Below are positions 7,747 through 16,406 of a stretch of 22,950 bases of DNA, in pieces. Under the pieces are notes generated by a model. That model saw nothing but the letters and a program-made list of their open reading frames with translations. It was not told the DNA's origin and did no database searches. Location: NCBI GenBank assembly GCA_937960625.1, contig CALGPD010000462.1, positions 1-22,950 on the forward strand, given 5' to 3'. A program made the position numbers and the translations under genes. The DNA is from an uncultured Spirochaetia bacterium. GTDB lineage: Bacteria; Spirochaetota; CALGPD01. How positions within the stretch are numbered: the first letter of the stretch is position 1; the number at the start of each line of letters is the position of its first letter.

Positions 7747-8619
7747 ATGGACATTTTTATTAACGGGAAATTATATCCGGAAAATGAAGCAAAAATTTCA
7801 GTATTAGATCACGGTTTATTATATGGTGACGGTATTTTTGAAGGTATTAGAATTTATAACGGAAGGATTTTTCAACTTGAAGAACACATTGAAAGATTAT
7901 TCAATTCAGCAAAATATATAATGCTTGATATGCCATGGTCAAAACAGGATATTATTAAACACTGTATTAAAACGTGTAAGGCGAATAATATTCATGAAAC
8001 AGGTTATATACGTTTAATTGTAACCAGAGGGGTTGGAGATTTGGGCCTTGACCCTTTTATTTGTAAAGAGCCTGCATTAATTATAATTGCAGCGCAAATT
8101 CAACTTTATCCTGAAAAATTTTATCAGCAAGGACTGGCTGTAATAACAGTGCCGACTAGAAGGAATATAGCAGAAGCAACGAATCCTTGTATTAAGTCAT
8201 TAAATTATCTAAATAATATATTAGCAAAAATTGAAGCAAAACATAATGGATATAATGAAGCAATAATGCTTGATAATAATGGTTTTGTATCTGAATGTAC
8301 CGGTGATAATATTTTCTTTATTAAGGAGGGTAAAATTATTACTCCTCCTCATTATGTAGGAGCTCTTGTGGGAATTACCCGTCAGGTTATTTTGGACATT
8401 GCGGATAAAAATAATATTCAAGTTGAAGAGCGGATGTGTACCCGGTACGATGTTTATACAGCTGACGAAGTCTTTTTAACAGGAACAGCAGCAGAAGTTG
8501 TACCTGTAATTGAAGTTGACGGGCGCAGAGTCGGGAATGGTAAACCTGGAGAAATAACAGCTAAATTGATAAAATGGTTTAGAGAATTTGCTTCAAATTC
8601 AGGTGTTGAAATAAAATAA
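7747..8619 (+). CDS. ilvE: Branched-chain amino acid aminotransferase (fold-type IV PLP enzyme)
   Basis: A 290-residue class IV aminotransferase, the last step in valine, leucine and isoleucine synthesis or the first in their breakdown. The ATG at 7747 is chosen over the TTG just before it because GGAGA (7736-7740) is six bases upstream. Visible family features are the N-terminal LLYGDGIFEGIRIYNG segment, the PLP-binding Lys150 in NPCIKSLNYLNN, the SECTGDNIFF segment and the phosphate-binding GTAAEVVPV near the C-end. The EGIRIY motif and the GTAAEV loop favour branched-chain over D-amino acid or aminodeoxychorismate substrates, but these relatives are hard to separate by eye. It follows lolD closely, and the mcsA gene lies 94 bases downstream. 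Confidence 0.85.
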   Translation: MDIFINGKLYPENEAKISVLDHGLLYGDGIFEGIRIYNGRIFQLEEHIERLFNSAKYIMLDMPWSKQDIIKHCIKTCKANNIHETGYIRLIVTRGVGDLGLDPFICKEPALIIIAAQIQLYPEKFYQQGLAVITVPTRRNIAEATNPCIKSLNYLNNILAKIEAKHNGYNEAIMLDNNGFVSECTGDNIFFIKEGKIITPPHYVGALVGITRQVILDIADKNNIQVEERMCTRYDVYTADEVFLTGTAAEVVPVIEVDGRRVGNGKPGEITAKLIKWFREFASNSGVEIK

Positions 8620-8648
8620 ATTTTTTATTGGCTTGTAATACTGAATTA

Positions 8649-8677
8649 TTGCCGTACAAGATTAATATTATTAAATT
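8649..8677 (+). promoter_or_regulatory. Candidate promoter for mcsA-mcsB
   Basis: TTGCCG (8649-8654), 17 bases, TAAATT (8672-8677), in the 94-base gap between ilvE and mcsA. The -10 is imperfect. No CtsR-type direct repeat (GGTCAAA heptads) or CIRCE element is seen nearby. Confidence 0.3.
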
Positions 8678-8713
8678 TGCGGATATTTATATGTACTGTT
8701 TTGGAGGCAGAAG

Positions 8714-9196
8714 GTGAAATGTGAACATTGTGGTGAAAATGAAGCTGAGTTTAATCTACCTTCTACTAGCGGCGGTCAAATAAAATTATGCAAGAAATGC
8801 TATGAGTTAAATCAAAGTAAGAATTTATCCAATCTGGATATGAATGTTCATAACCTATTTGAAGGAATAATGAATTTATGCGAACGTTCACCAGAATCAA
8901 AAAACGTTGTATGTAACTCTTGCGGCCTTACATTCGAAAATTTTAGAGATATTGGCCGTTTAGGATGTTCAAATTGTTATGTCGAATTCCATGAACAGCT
9001 TGAACCAATCTTAAAAAAGCTTCATGGTACAACCAAACATAAAGGGAAAAAGCCTGTTTATTTACAGGATAAAGAAATTAACGAGGAAATTATTTCTTTA
9101 AGGAAGCAGTTAAAGTTAGCAATCAAAATGGAAGAATATGAAAAAGCTGCAAAAATCCGAGACCAATTAAAAAGTGCGGCCGGAGTAATAAATTGA
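8714..9196 (+). CDS. mcsA: McsA, zinc-binding activator of the McsB arginine kinase
   Basis: A 160-residue cytoplasmic protein that activates McsB in known systems. Translation starts at GTG 8714 with GGAGG (8703-8707) six bases upstream. Four CxxC pairs are present (Cys3/Cys6, Cys26/Cys29, Cys67/Cys70, Cys84/Cys87), forming two zinc-binding units as in Bacillus McsA. A C-terminal UVR-type helical motif follows (about residues 120-155, LRKQLKLAIKMEEYEKAAKIRDQL), of the kind found in UvrB, UvrC and ClpC. The stop overlaps the mcsB start (TTGA at 9193-9196), and clpC lies beyond mcsB, which makes the identity secure. Confidence 0.92.
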   Translation: MKCEHCGENEAEFNLPSTSGGQIKLCKKCYELNQSKNLSNLDMNVHNLFEGIMNLCERSPESKNVVCNSCGLTFENFRDIGRLGCSNCYVEFHEQLEPILKKLHGTTKHKGKKPVYLQDKEINEEIISLRKQLKLAIKMEEYEKAAKIRDQLKSAAGVIN

Positions 9197-10251
9197 AAAC
9201 TAAAATAAATGAATTGATTAGCCGGTCTTCTGATTGGTTTCAAAAAACCGGACATAAAAATGATATAGTTATTTCTTCGCGTCTTAGGATTGCAAGAAAT
9301 TTATCTGATTTGTGTTTTCCTCATTGGTGTACTGAAAAAAAATTAAGATCAATTGAAGAAACCGTAATTGATAAAATTACAAATTCCCAAAAAATTAAAA
9401 ATATAGATGTTTACGATTTAAACGAACTTGATGAAGATGAAAGCAAGATTTTAATGGAGAGGAATTTAATTTCTGCTGAGTTTTTAAAAGACCGCGGCAG
9501 AATATTAATAATCAGCAAAGATAAGCCTTTTTCCATTATTCTAAATGAAGAAGACCATATAAGGATGCAGGTTTTTTCATGCGGTATTGAATTAAAACGC
9601 ACATGGGAATTAATAGATGAAATGGATGATGAAATTAGCGAGCTATTACCAATAGCATTTCATAAACGTTACGGGTATTTGACCTCCTGCCCTACAAATA
9701 CAGGCACTGGCCTTCGGGCATCAATCATGATACATTTACCTTCATTAGTTTATACCAAGAAAATTTCATCTGCTTTAAAAGCAGCCAATCAATTCGGCCT
9801 TGTTGTGAGAGGTTTTCACGGCGAAGGCACAAAAGCGTTGGGGAATATGTATCAAATTTCTAATCAAATGTGTCTTGGCAGGTCAGAACAAGAGATTATT
9901 GAGAATTTATGTGTAGTAGGTAAGTCTTTAATTGAATATGAAGAAAAATCCCGCGAAGTAATAATGAAAAATTCCCGCTACGAAATAGAAGATATAATTT
10001 TCCGCAGTTTAGGCACTTTAAAAAGCTGTCGTATAATAAGCACTAAAGAGAGTTTTGAATTGTTATCAAATATCCGTCTTGGGATTTCTTTGGGGCTAAT
10101 AAAAAACATCTCATATATACAAATAAATGAACTTTATTTTTTAATTCAAAATGCGCATGTCAAGTACGGTCTAGAAGGAAACAATGATATTGAGCGTAAA
10201 ATAAGACGCGCAGATATTATTAAAAAACGGTTATCAGCGAGCACTTTGTAA
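9193..10251 (+). CDS. mcsB: McsB protein-arginine kinase
   Basis: A phosphagen-kinase-type enzyme that phosphorylates arginine on proteins and, in Bacillus, tags them for ClpCP. Translation starts at TTG 9193, overlapping the mcsA stop by four bases, with GGAG (9182-9185) upstream. The length of 352 residues is close to the usual 350-365. Conserved blocks are SSRLRIARN (28-36), NEEDHIRMQ (118-126), SCPTNTGTGLRASIMIHLP around Cys166 (equivalent to the essential Cys167 of B. subtilis McsB), and GFHGEGTKALGNMYQISNQ. The catalytic side looks intact. Near the C-end, where Bacillus-type enzymes have an RDxxRA phospho-arginine-binding motif, I see RKIRRA (335-340): both arginines are kept and Asp is replaced by Lys. 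The gene is translationally coupled to mcsA, while clpC follows after a 295-base gap. Confidence 0.95.
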   Translation: MKTKINELISRSSDWFQKTGHKNDIVISSRLRIARNLSDLCFPHWCTEKKLRSIEETVIDKITNSQKIKNIDVYDLNELDEDESKILMERNLISAEFLKDRGRILIISKDKPFSIILNEEDHIRMQVFSCGIELKRTWELIDEMDDEISELLPIAFHKRYGYLTSCPTNTGTGLRASIMIHLPSLVYTKKISSALKAANQFGLVVRGFHGEGTKALGNMYQISNQMCLGRSEQEIIENLCVVGKSLIEYEEKSREVIMKNSRYEIEDIIFRSLGTLKSCRIISTKESFELLSNIRLGISLGLIKNISYIQINELYFLIQNAHVKYGLEGNNDIERKIRRADIIKKRLSASTL

Positions 10252-10327
10252 TTTTGTTTCTTAATTCAAAAAACATTTCATATATATTGAAAAATGAATT
10301 ATATTTCTTTTGTAAAAACCTTGTTTT

Positions 10328-10356
10328 GTTAATTAATAAGTATCACAATAATTAAC
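10328..10356. promoter_or_regulatory. Inverted repeat upstream of the clpC promoter
   Basis: GTTAATTA (10328-10335) and TAATTAAC (10349-10356) are perfect inverted copies separated by 13 bases. An overlapping second pairing also exists (ATAAGT/ACTTAT). There is no downstream T-run, so an operator is more likely than a terminator. The repeat lies about 50 bases upstream of the predicted clpC -35 box. AT-rich sequence makes such repeats easier by chance. Confidence 0.3.
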
Positions 10357-10408
10357 TTATAAAATTATTCAGTAATTTTATTACTTTATTAGACCTTATA
10401 TAAAATTA

Positions 10409-10438
10409 TTGCTTTTTATACATTTTTGTTAATATAAT
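10409..10438 (+). promoter_or_regulatory. Sigma70-type promoter of clpC
   Basis: TTGCTT (10409-10414), 18 bases, consensus TATAAT (10433-10438), giving a leader of about 100 bases before the clpC ATG at 10547. A strong ribosome binding site AAGGAGGG (10536-10543) follows. The promoter implies that clpC can be expressed separately from mcsAB. Confidence 0.55.
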
Positions 10439-10546
10439 TAGAATGAGGTTTTTTTAGTATTGTTATATACTATATATAAAAATTAAAAATGAATAATTCC
10501 ATACAGTTAGACCTAAACTTTAGTGTGGATTACATAAGGAGGGTCA

Positions 10547-13021
10547 ATGTTTTCCGAAGATTTAACTCCAAGAGCCCATAAAATTATAAATATACTTGCG
10601 CAAGAAGAAGCAAAAAGATTAAACCATGACCAATTAACCCCGGAGCATATTTTACTTGGATTGATTAGAGACGGTGACGGCATAGCGGTAAAAGCATTGG
10701 TAAATTTAGGTGTAAATCTTGATCAATTAAGAACTGATATTGAATTGGCTGTTAAGAAAACCGGCGGAACTTTACTTTTAGGTGATGTTCCTCCATCACC
10801 ACGAATAGAAAAAGTCCTTAAACTTTCAGCATATGAAGCTAGAAATTTAGGCCATACTTATATCGGAACCGAACATCTATTGCTAGGGATATTAAGAGAA
10901 GAATCAGGCACTGCAGCCTTAATTCTGGAAAGTAAAGATGTTAATATTGAAAAAGTAAGAAACGAAATATTACGTTTATTAGGGCATACAGGGTTTGTAA
11001 AACCAAAAGAGAAAAAAGACGTTAAAACTCCAAATCTGGATGAGTTTGGCCGTGACCTTACACAATTGGCACGCTCAAAAGAATTAGACCCTGTAATAGG
11101 CCGTGAAAAAGAAATACAGCGGGTAATTCAAATCCTAAGCCGGAGGAAAAAAAACAACCCTGTTTTAATCGGTGAGCCGGGGGTTGGAAAAACCGCTATC
11201 GTTGAAGGCCTTGCAATGAATATAATAAATGAAAATGTACCGGAAATTTTAATCGACAAAAGAGTATTAACTCTTGACCTTGCTTCAATTGTCGCTGGTA
11301 CAAAATATAGAGGCGAGTTTGAAGAACGCCTAAAAAACATCATGAAAGAAATTCGTAAAGCAAACAACGTAATTATTTTTATTGACGAACTTCATACTTT
11401 AATCGGAGCAGGTGGAGCCGAGGGAGCAATAGATGCAGCGAATATGTTAAAACCTGCTTTAGCAAGAGGTGAACTTCAATGTATAGGAGCTACAACCCTC
11501 AACGAATATAAAAAGCACATTGAACGTGATGCTGCTTTAGAGAGAAGGTTTCAACCCATATTAGTCGGAGAACCTTCTGTCGAAGAAACAATCGAGATTT
11601 TAAAAGGCCTCAAAAACGGCTACGAAATGCACCATAAGGTTAAATACGAAGATGAATCAATAGTAACTGCTGCAAAATTGTCTAAGCGTTACATTACAGA
11701 CAGGTTTTTACCTGATAAAGCAGTAGACCTAATTGATGAAGCCGGAGCAAAAGCTCGGTTACAAAATACAATACGTCCAAAAGAGATAACCGACCTAGAA
11801 AAAGAAATTCAAGGTATGGTTCAGGTTAAGGACAAATACGTAAAAGAACAGGATTATGAGAAAGCTGCGGAAATGCGCGATAAAGTAAACGAAGTTAAGC
11901 GCAAACTCAAGGATATGAAAGATGAATGGAAAAAGGGAATGAATAAGGAAATTCCTAATATTTCTAAAGATGATATTGCTAATATTATTGCATTTACAAC
12001 GGGTATTCCAGTTACACGGATTGCAGAATCAGAATCCAACAAACTTCTTAAAATGGAAGATGAATTACATAAACGCATCGTTGGCCAGGATGAAGCAATA
12101 GAAGCAATTTGCCGCGCAATCAGGCGATCAAGGGCCGGATTGAAAGCTGAAAAACGGCCCATGGGATCATTTATATTTTTAGGCCCTACCGGTGTTGGTA
12201 AATCAGAACTAGCAAGAACACTTGCTAATTTTCTTTTTGGAAACGATGAAGCTTTAATCCGCGTTGATATGAGTGAGTTTATGGAGAGGCATAGTGTTTC
12301 CCGTCTTGTTGGAGCGCCTCCCGGATATGTTGGTTATGATGAAGGCGGAGAATTAACTGAAAAAGTACGCCGCCGGCCTTATAGCGTAATATTGCTTGAT
12401 GAAATCGAAAAAGCTCATCCCGATGTTTTTAATATTCTTTTACAGGTTATGGAAGACGGACAATTATCTGATAATTTAGGCCACCGGGTTGATTTTAGAA
12501 ACAGCGTTTTAATAATGACATCAAATGTTGGAGCAAGAGAGATAAATAAAGGAAATTCATTGGGTTTTTCTTCAAGCGAAGAATTTGACTTTGACAGCAT
12601 TAAAGATAAAGCCATGAATGAACTGAAACGCGTTTTTAATCCTGAATTTTTAAACAGGGTAGATGAAGTTGTTGTATTCCATCCGCTATCTAAAGCAGAT
12701 TTATATGAAATTATTCATATTATGCTTGAAGAAATTAGTGACCGTCTTGCAGAAAAGAAAATGAAAATTACATTAAATCAAAAAGTTAAGGACTATATTA
12801 TAGAAAACGGGTATGATCCTAAGTTCGGAGCAAGGCCTTTACGCAGGTCCATCCAACGGTTTATTGAAGACCCAATGTCTACTAAAATTCTTGAAGGCAA
12901 ATATAATGACGGTGACCACATTCAGGTTAGTGTTAAAGAAGATAAACTTGTTTTCAGAAAAAAAGATTCTAAGAAAAAAGATAAGGAAAAAACGGAAAAA
13001 GAAACAATTGAAACAAAATAA
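10547..13021 (+). CDS. clpC: ClpC AAA+ unfoldase
   Basis: An 824-residue Hsp100 ATPase that unfolds proteins and feeds them to ClpP. Domains in order: a double Clp N-domain (about 1-145), the binding site for phospho-arginine in Bacillus; AAA1 with Walker A GEPGVGKT (209-216) and Walker B VIIFIDELHT; a ClpC-type middle region with a UVR-like helix (about 420-460, VKEQDYEKAAEMRDKVNEVK); AAA2 with Walker A GPTGVGKS (546-553) and VILLDEIEKAHPD; and the C-terminal small domain. LGF at 672-674 matches the position of the ClpP-docking loop, so it should partner ClpP. The C-end is an unusual Lys/Glu/Asp tail of about 20 residues. The gene follows mcsA-mcsB, as in Firmicutes, but has its own promoter. 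clpP is not in this window. Confidence 0.97.
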   Translation: MFSEDLTPRAHKIINILAQEEAKRLNHDQLTPEHILLGLIRDGDGIAVKALVNLGVNLDQLRTDIELAVKKTGGTLLLGDVPPSPRIEKVLKLSAYEARNLGHTYIGTEHLLLGILREESGTAALILESKDVNIEKVRNEILRLLGHTGFVKPKEKKDVKTPNLDEFGRDLTQLARSKELDPVIGREKEIQRVIQILSRRKKNNPVLIGEPGVGKTAIVEGLAMNIINENVPEILIDKRVLTLDLASIVAGTKYRGEFEERLKNIMKEIRKANNVIIFIDELHTLIGAGGAEGAIDAANMLKPALARGELQCIGATTLNEYKKHIERDAALERRFQPILVGEPSVEETIEILKGLKNGYEMHHKVKYEDESIVTAAKLSKRYITDRFLPDKAVDLIDEAGAKARLQNTIRPKEITDLEKEIQGMVQVKDKYVKEQDYEKAAEMRDKVNEVKRKLKDMKDEWKKGMNKEIPNISKDDIANIIAFTTGIPVTRIAESESNKLLKMEDELHKRIVGQDEAIEAICRAIRRSRAGLKAEKRPMGSFIFLGPTGVGKSELARTLANFLFGNDEALIRVDMSEFMERHSVSRLVGAPPGYVGYDEGGELTEKVRRRPYSVILLDEIEKAHPDVFNILLQVMEDGQLSDNLGHRVDFRNSVLIMTSNVGAREINKGNSLGFSSSEEFDFDSIKDKAMNELKRVFNPEFLNRVDEVVVFHPLSKADLYEIIHIMLEEISDRLAEKKMKITLNQKVKDYIIENGYDPKFGARPLRRSIQRFIEDPMSTKILEGKYNDGDHIQVSVKEDKLVFRKKDSKKKDKEKTEKETIETK

Positions 13022-13168
13022 TTAATAAAAATAAACTTGAAATTTTGTAAAAAAAATGCTAAAAAATAACTATATATTAATTTATTTATTTTAATATGAC
13101 GAAAATAGGATTAATTGTGTTTAATATAGTAGAAAAAAAACAAAATTTTGGATAAAGCGGTAATCGTT

Positions 13169-14956
13169 ATGAAAAAGTTAACATCAATTTTAATAATAAT
13201 TTTATCATTTTTTATTTTTGCTTGTGAAAATCCGCTTGATTTTGAAATTGTTTCACCTACAAAAAAGCAAATAATTAGAAGTGATTTTTATTTAAAGTTG
13301 AAAGGAACCTCGGATTCTCCTATTAACTCAGTTGTTTTAAAAATTGACGGCAATAGATATCCCTTAAATATCGGGAAAGATTTGAAAAATCCTAGAAAAA
13401 AATGGAAAATCTCTCTCTCTCAAGTCCGTGAAGGAAGAAATAAACTCGTTGTTACTGTCAGCAACGTAAAGGGTGAAAGTAAAACGCGAAGTGTAATTGT
13501 TACAGTCAGAAAACCTGATCCTGATGCAATTAGTGCAAGAATAATTTATCCACGCCCGGGATCAGTTATAAAGAAAAATTTCATTCTTAGAGTAAAAGTA
13601 AACTCAAGAAAAAGAGTTGAGTCATATTGGTTTAAAAGATCTACATCAAGCCGATGGATACAATTACCATCAAATCAATACCCTAATTTTAAGATGAATA
13701 TTAAAGATTTTAAAGACGGAGAGAAAATAATTCATTTTACAGCAAAGAATGTTAAGAAATACGCCAGAACACATAAAGTTAAAGTGAAAATTAGAAAACC
13801 TTTACCTGTTGCTAGAACAATGAAAATTAAAATAATTAATCCTTCAAAAAATCAAAAAATTAAAGGTTCTTTTTATTTGAAATTACGAATTGAATCAACC
13901 AAACCTGTAACAAAAGTTTGGTATAAACATAAAGCAACTTACGGAAAATGGCGTGAACTTAAAGTTAATAATAGTTATAAATGGAAACTTAATATAAATA
14001 CTTTTACTTCTGGAAAACAGGATTTTACGGTTACTGCATATAATGGAATCGAGTATGGTTATGCCCGCGCAAAAATTTCAGTTTTCAAAAAAGAGCCAAA
14101 AGACAAAGGCCCGGGTTTTGGGAATTGCTATGAATATAAAGGCAGTTTTGGCGGCGATGCATTTCAAAAACCATATTACATTCAAATTTCAAATAAAAGA
14201 AAATTATACGTTACTGACAGCCGTAAAAATAAAGTATTGGTATTTGATCATAAAGGTAAGTATTTAAACAGTTTCGGTAAAAGCGGTGCCGGGCCCGGCC
14301 AGTTTGATAATCCGGTTGGAATTTGCATTTATAAAAATGAACGGATTTTTGTTTCGGATTACCTTAACCGGAGGGTTGGAATATTCGATATTAAAGGAAA
14401 ATTTATTAAGTTTTTTTACGGAAAAAGCCCTAAAGACGAAGATAAATTTAAACTGACCGGCGGTGTTGCTGTAAATAATAAAGGCCAGCTTTTTGTAGTA
14501 GATTTTGACGCAAGCAGAGTTTTTAAATTTGATATTAAAGGAAACTTCAAAAAGGTCTTTGGCAGCAAAGGTAAAGGTGCCGGACAGCTTTATAATCCAA
14601 CGGGGATAACAATAAGCCTTGACGGTTTTATTTATATAACTGATAAAAAGAATGACCGGATCGCGGTTTTTGATACAAACGGTGTTTTTTCGTTTTCGTT
14701 TGGCCATGAAGGTATTGGTAAAGGCCAATTCTCAAGGCCGATGGGTATTGCCGTTGATAAATTCAATCATGTCTACGTTTCGGATACCAGAAATAACCGT
14801 ATTGTAAAATTTGACCACAAAGGAAAATATATTTGTTTGGTTGCTAAGAATCTCATAAATCCTATAGGGATTGCAATTGATAATATAACTGGTATTGTTT
14901 ACGTTGTGGATAGGGATGCCTCAGTAATAAGAATGTATAAACCGTGTAAACGGTAA
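13169..14956 (+). CDS. Lipoprotein with three Ig-like repeats and an NHL beta-propeller
   Basis: A 595-residue predicted lipoprotein. The ATG at 13169 is chosen because it gives a compact signal peptide (MKKLTSILIIILSFFIFAC, lipid-acceptor Cys19); an in-frame TTG at 13148 is less suitable. Residues about 22-305 hold three related beta-sandwich-like repeats of about 90 residues, each beginning with a 'xIxxPxxxxxIxxxFxLxxxxxS' pattern (PTKKQIIRSDFYLKLKG, PRPGSVIKKNFILRVKV, PSKNQKIKGSFYLKLRI). From about 320 to the end there are five or six NHL blades, recognisable by repeated G.GQF..P.GI and Y.SD..N.R...F...G patterns. The ligand is unknown; such propellers bind proteins, RNA or carbohydrate. 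It probably lies in the periplasm or on the cell surface. It is convergent with the GNAT gene and appears to be a single-gene transcript. Confidence 0.85.
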   Translation: MKKLTSILIIILSFFIFACENPLDFEIVSPTKKQIIRSDFYLKLKGTSDSPINSVVLKIDGNRYPLNIGKDLKNPRKKWKISLSQVREGRNKLVVTVSNVKGESKTRSVIVTVRKPDPDAISARIIYPRPGSVIKKNFILRVKVNSRKRVESYWFKRSTSSRWIQLPSNQYPNFKMNIKDFKDGEKIIHFTAKNVKKYARTHKVKVKIRKPLPVARTMKIKIINPSKNQKIKGSFYLKLRIESTKPVTKVWYKHKATYGKWRELKVNNSYKWKLNINTFTSGKQDFTVTAYNGIEYGYARAKISVFKKEPKDKGPGFGNCYEYKGSFGGDAFQKPYYIQISNKRKLYVTDSRKNKVLVFDHKGKYLNSFGKSGAGPGQFDNPVGICIYKNERIFVSDYLNRRVGIFDIKGKFIKFFYGKSPKDEDKFKLTGGVAVNNKGQLFVVDFDASRVFKFDIKGNFKKVFGSKGKGAGQLYNPTGITISLDGFIYITDKKNDRIAVFDTNGVFSFSFGHEGIGKGQFSRPMGIAVDKFNHVYVSDTRNNRIVKFDHKGKYICLVAKNLINPIGIAIDNITGIVYVVDRDASVIRMYKPCKR

Positions 14957-14965
14957 ATTTTTAAA

Positions 14966-14994
14966 CAAAAAAACCGTGCATATAAAGCACGGTT
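14966..14994 (-). terminator. Rho-independent terminator of the GNAT-family gene
   Basis: A perfect 8-bp stem, AACCGTGC (14972-14979) and GCACGGTT (14987-14994), with a 7-base loop. On the minus strand it is followed by a T-run (TTTTTTTGTTT), so it fits the minus-strand gene ending at 15011. On the plus strand no T-run follows, so it would work less well for the propeller gene. Confidence 0.8.
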
Positions 14995-15010
14995 AATCTA
15001 TTGAAAAATC

Positions 15011-16192
15011 TTATTTTATTTCATAGTCATATAAACGCCAGCGTTTATATTCTTTTGCGCCCATTGCTTCTCCGTGACGTATAACAAGGTCATTGGTTTC
15101 AAGCAGCCATGAGATTTCACATTCTTTAATCCCTGCTTTTTGCGCGGCCCTAAAAGATTCAACGAATAAAACTGAATCAAGACCGATTTTTCTATATTTT
15201 TCAGTTATTCCGAATAAAGCAAGCCGCACCTTGGTTTGCTTTTTCTTATTTTTAACAAAACGAAGTAATCTCATTATATCAGAATCACCCCAGAAGTTTT
15301 TCTTTGGCTTTGTAAACTCATTAACATCTGTTAAGCTTGCAATAAATCCACCAGGCTCACCTTTAACAAATGCAATTGATGCAAGTCCGGGAATTAGCGT
15401 TGCTTTTAAACCCACAGCAATATCATCAAATTCGTGTTCATTAATTGGAACAAAGCCCCAGTTTTTACCCCAGGCATGGTTGTAAATATATCGAAGGTGT
15501 TTTAAGTCTTCATCAAACCCTTTTTTCATATTAACAGCGCGGATTTCAATGCCATAACGTTTTTTTACTTTTTCAGATAATCTTTCAAGGCGTTCCCTTC
15601 TTTTCTTAAGATCTTCTGTGCTATCATCTACAGGCATCATCTGGCCTATTAAATCCATTTCTTTCTTAAATCCGTAATCAAGTAATAGTTTTTCATAATA
15701 AGGATAGTTGTACGTTGTATATACCATTGGCTGGTCCTTAAAGTTTTCAACTAAAAGTCCCCATGAACCATTGGACGTTGGATTGGCAGGGCCCCGCATA
15801 ATTTTCATGCCTTTTTGTTTTAACCATTCTTTTACTTTGTCCATCAAAAGTTTGGTTACTTCTTTATCTTCAATAGTTTCCCAAAAACCAAAGAATCCAG
15901 TTTTTTCATTATGAAAATCATTGTGCGCATGATTTACTATTGCGGCAATACGTCCAACTATTTTGCCGTTTCTTTTTGCCATAAAATAAGTTACTTCAGC
16001 GTTTTCATGAAAAGGATGAACATCTGTTAAAAGTCCCACAGCCCCGAGTAATTTATTGCCTGCTAGCTCCATATCAAAAGTAGGTATCCATACAGGGTCA
16101 TCTTTATAAAGTTCCCATGCGAATCTTACAAACTGTTTTTGAAGTTTTTTATCTTTTTTCGTCGGTCCGAATTGAATTATATCTATCGACAT
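15011..16192 (-). CDS. GNAT-fold N-acetyltransferase-like protein, substrate unknown
   Basis: A 393-residue protein. It starts at ATG 16192, with a G-run (minus-strand complement of 16197-16201) just upstream as ribosome binding site. The size and sequence suggest two tandem GNAT-like halves. The N-terminal half has VTYFMAKRNGKIVGRIAAIVN, a typical GNAT beta-strand pair. The C-terminal half has an acetyl-CoA-loop-like segment (ITEKYRKIGLDSVLF) and the closing pattern ETNDLVIRHGEAMGAKEYKRWRLYDYEI that is common in these enzymes. Proteins of this length and layout are widespread and generally unstudied; the acetylated substrate cannot be told from sequence. The gene stands alone, with a good terminator downstream and a long repeat-bearing region upstream. 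Confidence 0.72.
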   Translation of the reverse strand: MSIDIIQFGPTKKDKKLQKQFVRFAWELYKDDPVWIPTFDMELAGNKLLGAVGLLTDVHPFHENAEVTYFMAKRNGKIVGRIAAIVNHAHNDFHNEKTGFFGFWETIEDKEVTKLLMDKVKEWLKQKGMKIMRGPANPTSNGSWGLLVENFKDQPMVYTTYNYPYYEKLLLDYGFKKEMDLIGQMMPVDDSTEDLKKRRERLERLSEKVKKRYGIEIRAVNMKKGFDEDLKHLRYIYNHAWGKNWGFVPINEHEFDDIAVGLKATLIPGLASIAFVKGEPGGFIASLTDVNEFTKPKKNFWGDSDIMRLLRFVKNKKKQTKVRLALFGITEKYRKIGLDSVLFVESFRAAQKAGIKECEISWLLETNDLVIRHGEAMGAKEYKRWRLYDYEIK

Positions 16193-16320
16193 ATTACCCC
16201 CGTCGTATTTAGTTATTTAAATATAAAACATTTAACGAAAATGGAAAATAACGTAAATTAATTTTTAACGTGAATTTCGATTTAAAAAAATTACAACTAT
16301 TTTTTAAAGTTTTACGTAAC

Positions 16321-16395
16321 TGCGAGGAACGTATGTAACGAAGCAGTATTATTAAATAAACCTGATGGGATTGCTTCGCTAACATTCGCAATCAC
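16321..16395. repeat. First internal palindrome of the composite element
   Basis: The unit at 16321-16346 (TGCGAGGAACG ... AACGAAGCA) and the unit at 16369-16395 (GATTGCTTCGCTAACATTCG then CAATCAC) are imperfect inverted copies; they share TGCGA and TG(T)TA(A/G)CGAAGCA on the same strand after reversal. The second lacks about six bases of the first. The sequence resembles short CGAAGCAATC-type palindromes dispersed between genes in many bacterial genomes. Confidence 0.5.
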
Positions 16396-16406
16396 TATTC
16401 ACCGGG

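Noticed and set aside
10541..10549. GGTCAA next to the clpC start as a CtsR operator half-site
   Set aside because: CtsR operators are tandem GGTCAAA heptads. Only one partial half is present and it is part of the ribosome binding site region.
16209..16391. Minus-strand 60-codon reading frame in the repeat region
   Set aside because: It crosses the terminal repeat and internal palindrome, has no ribosome binding site and encodes nothing protein-like.
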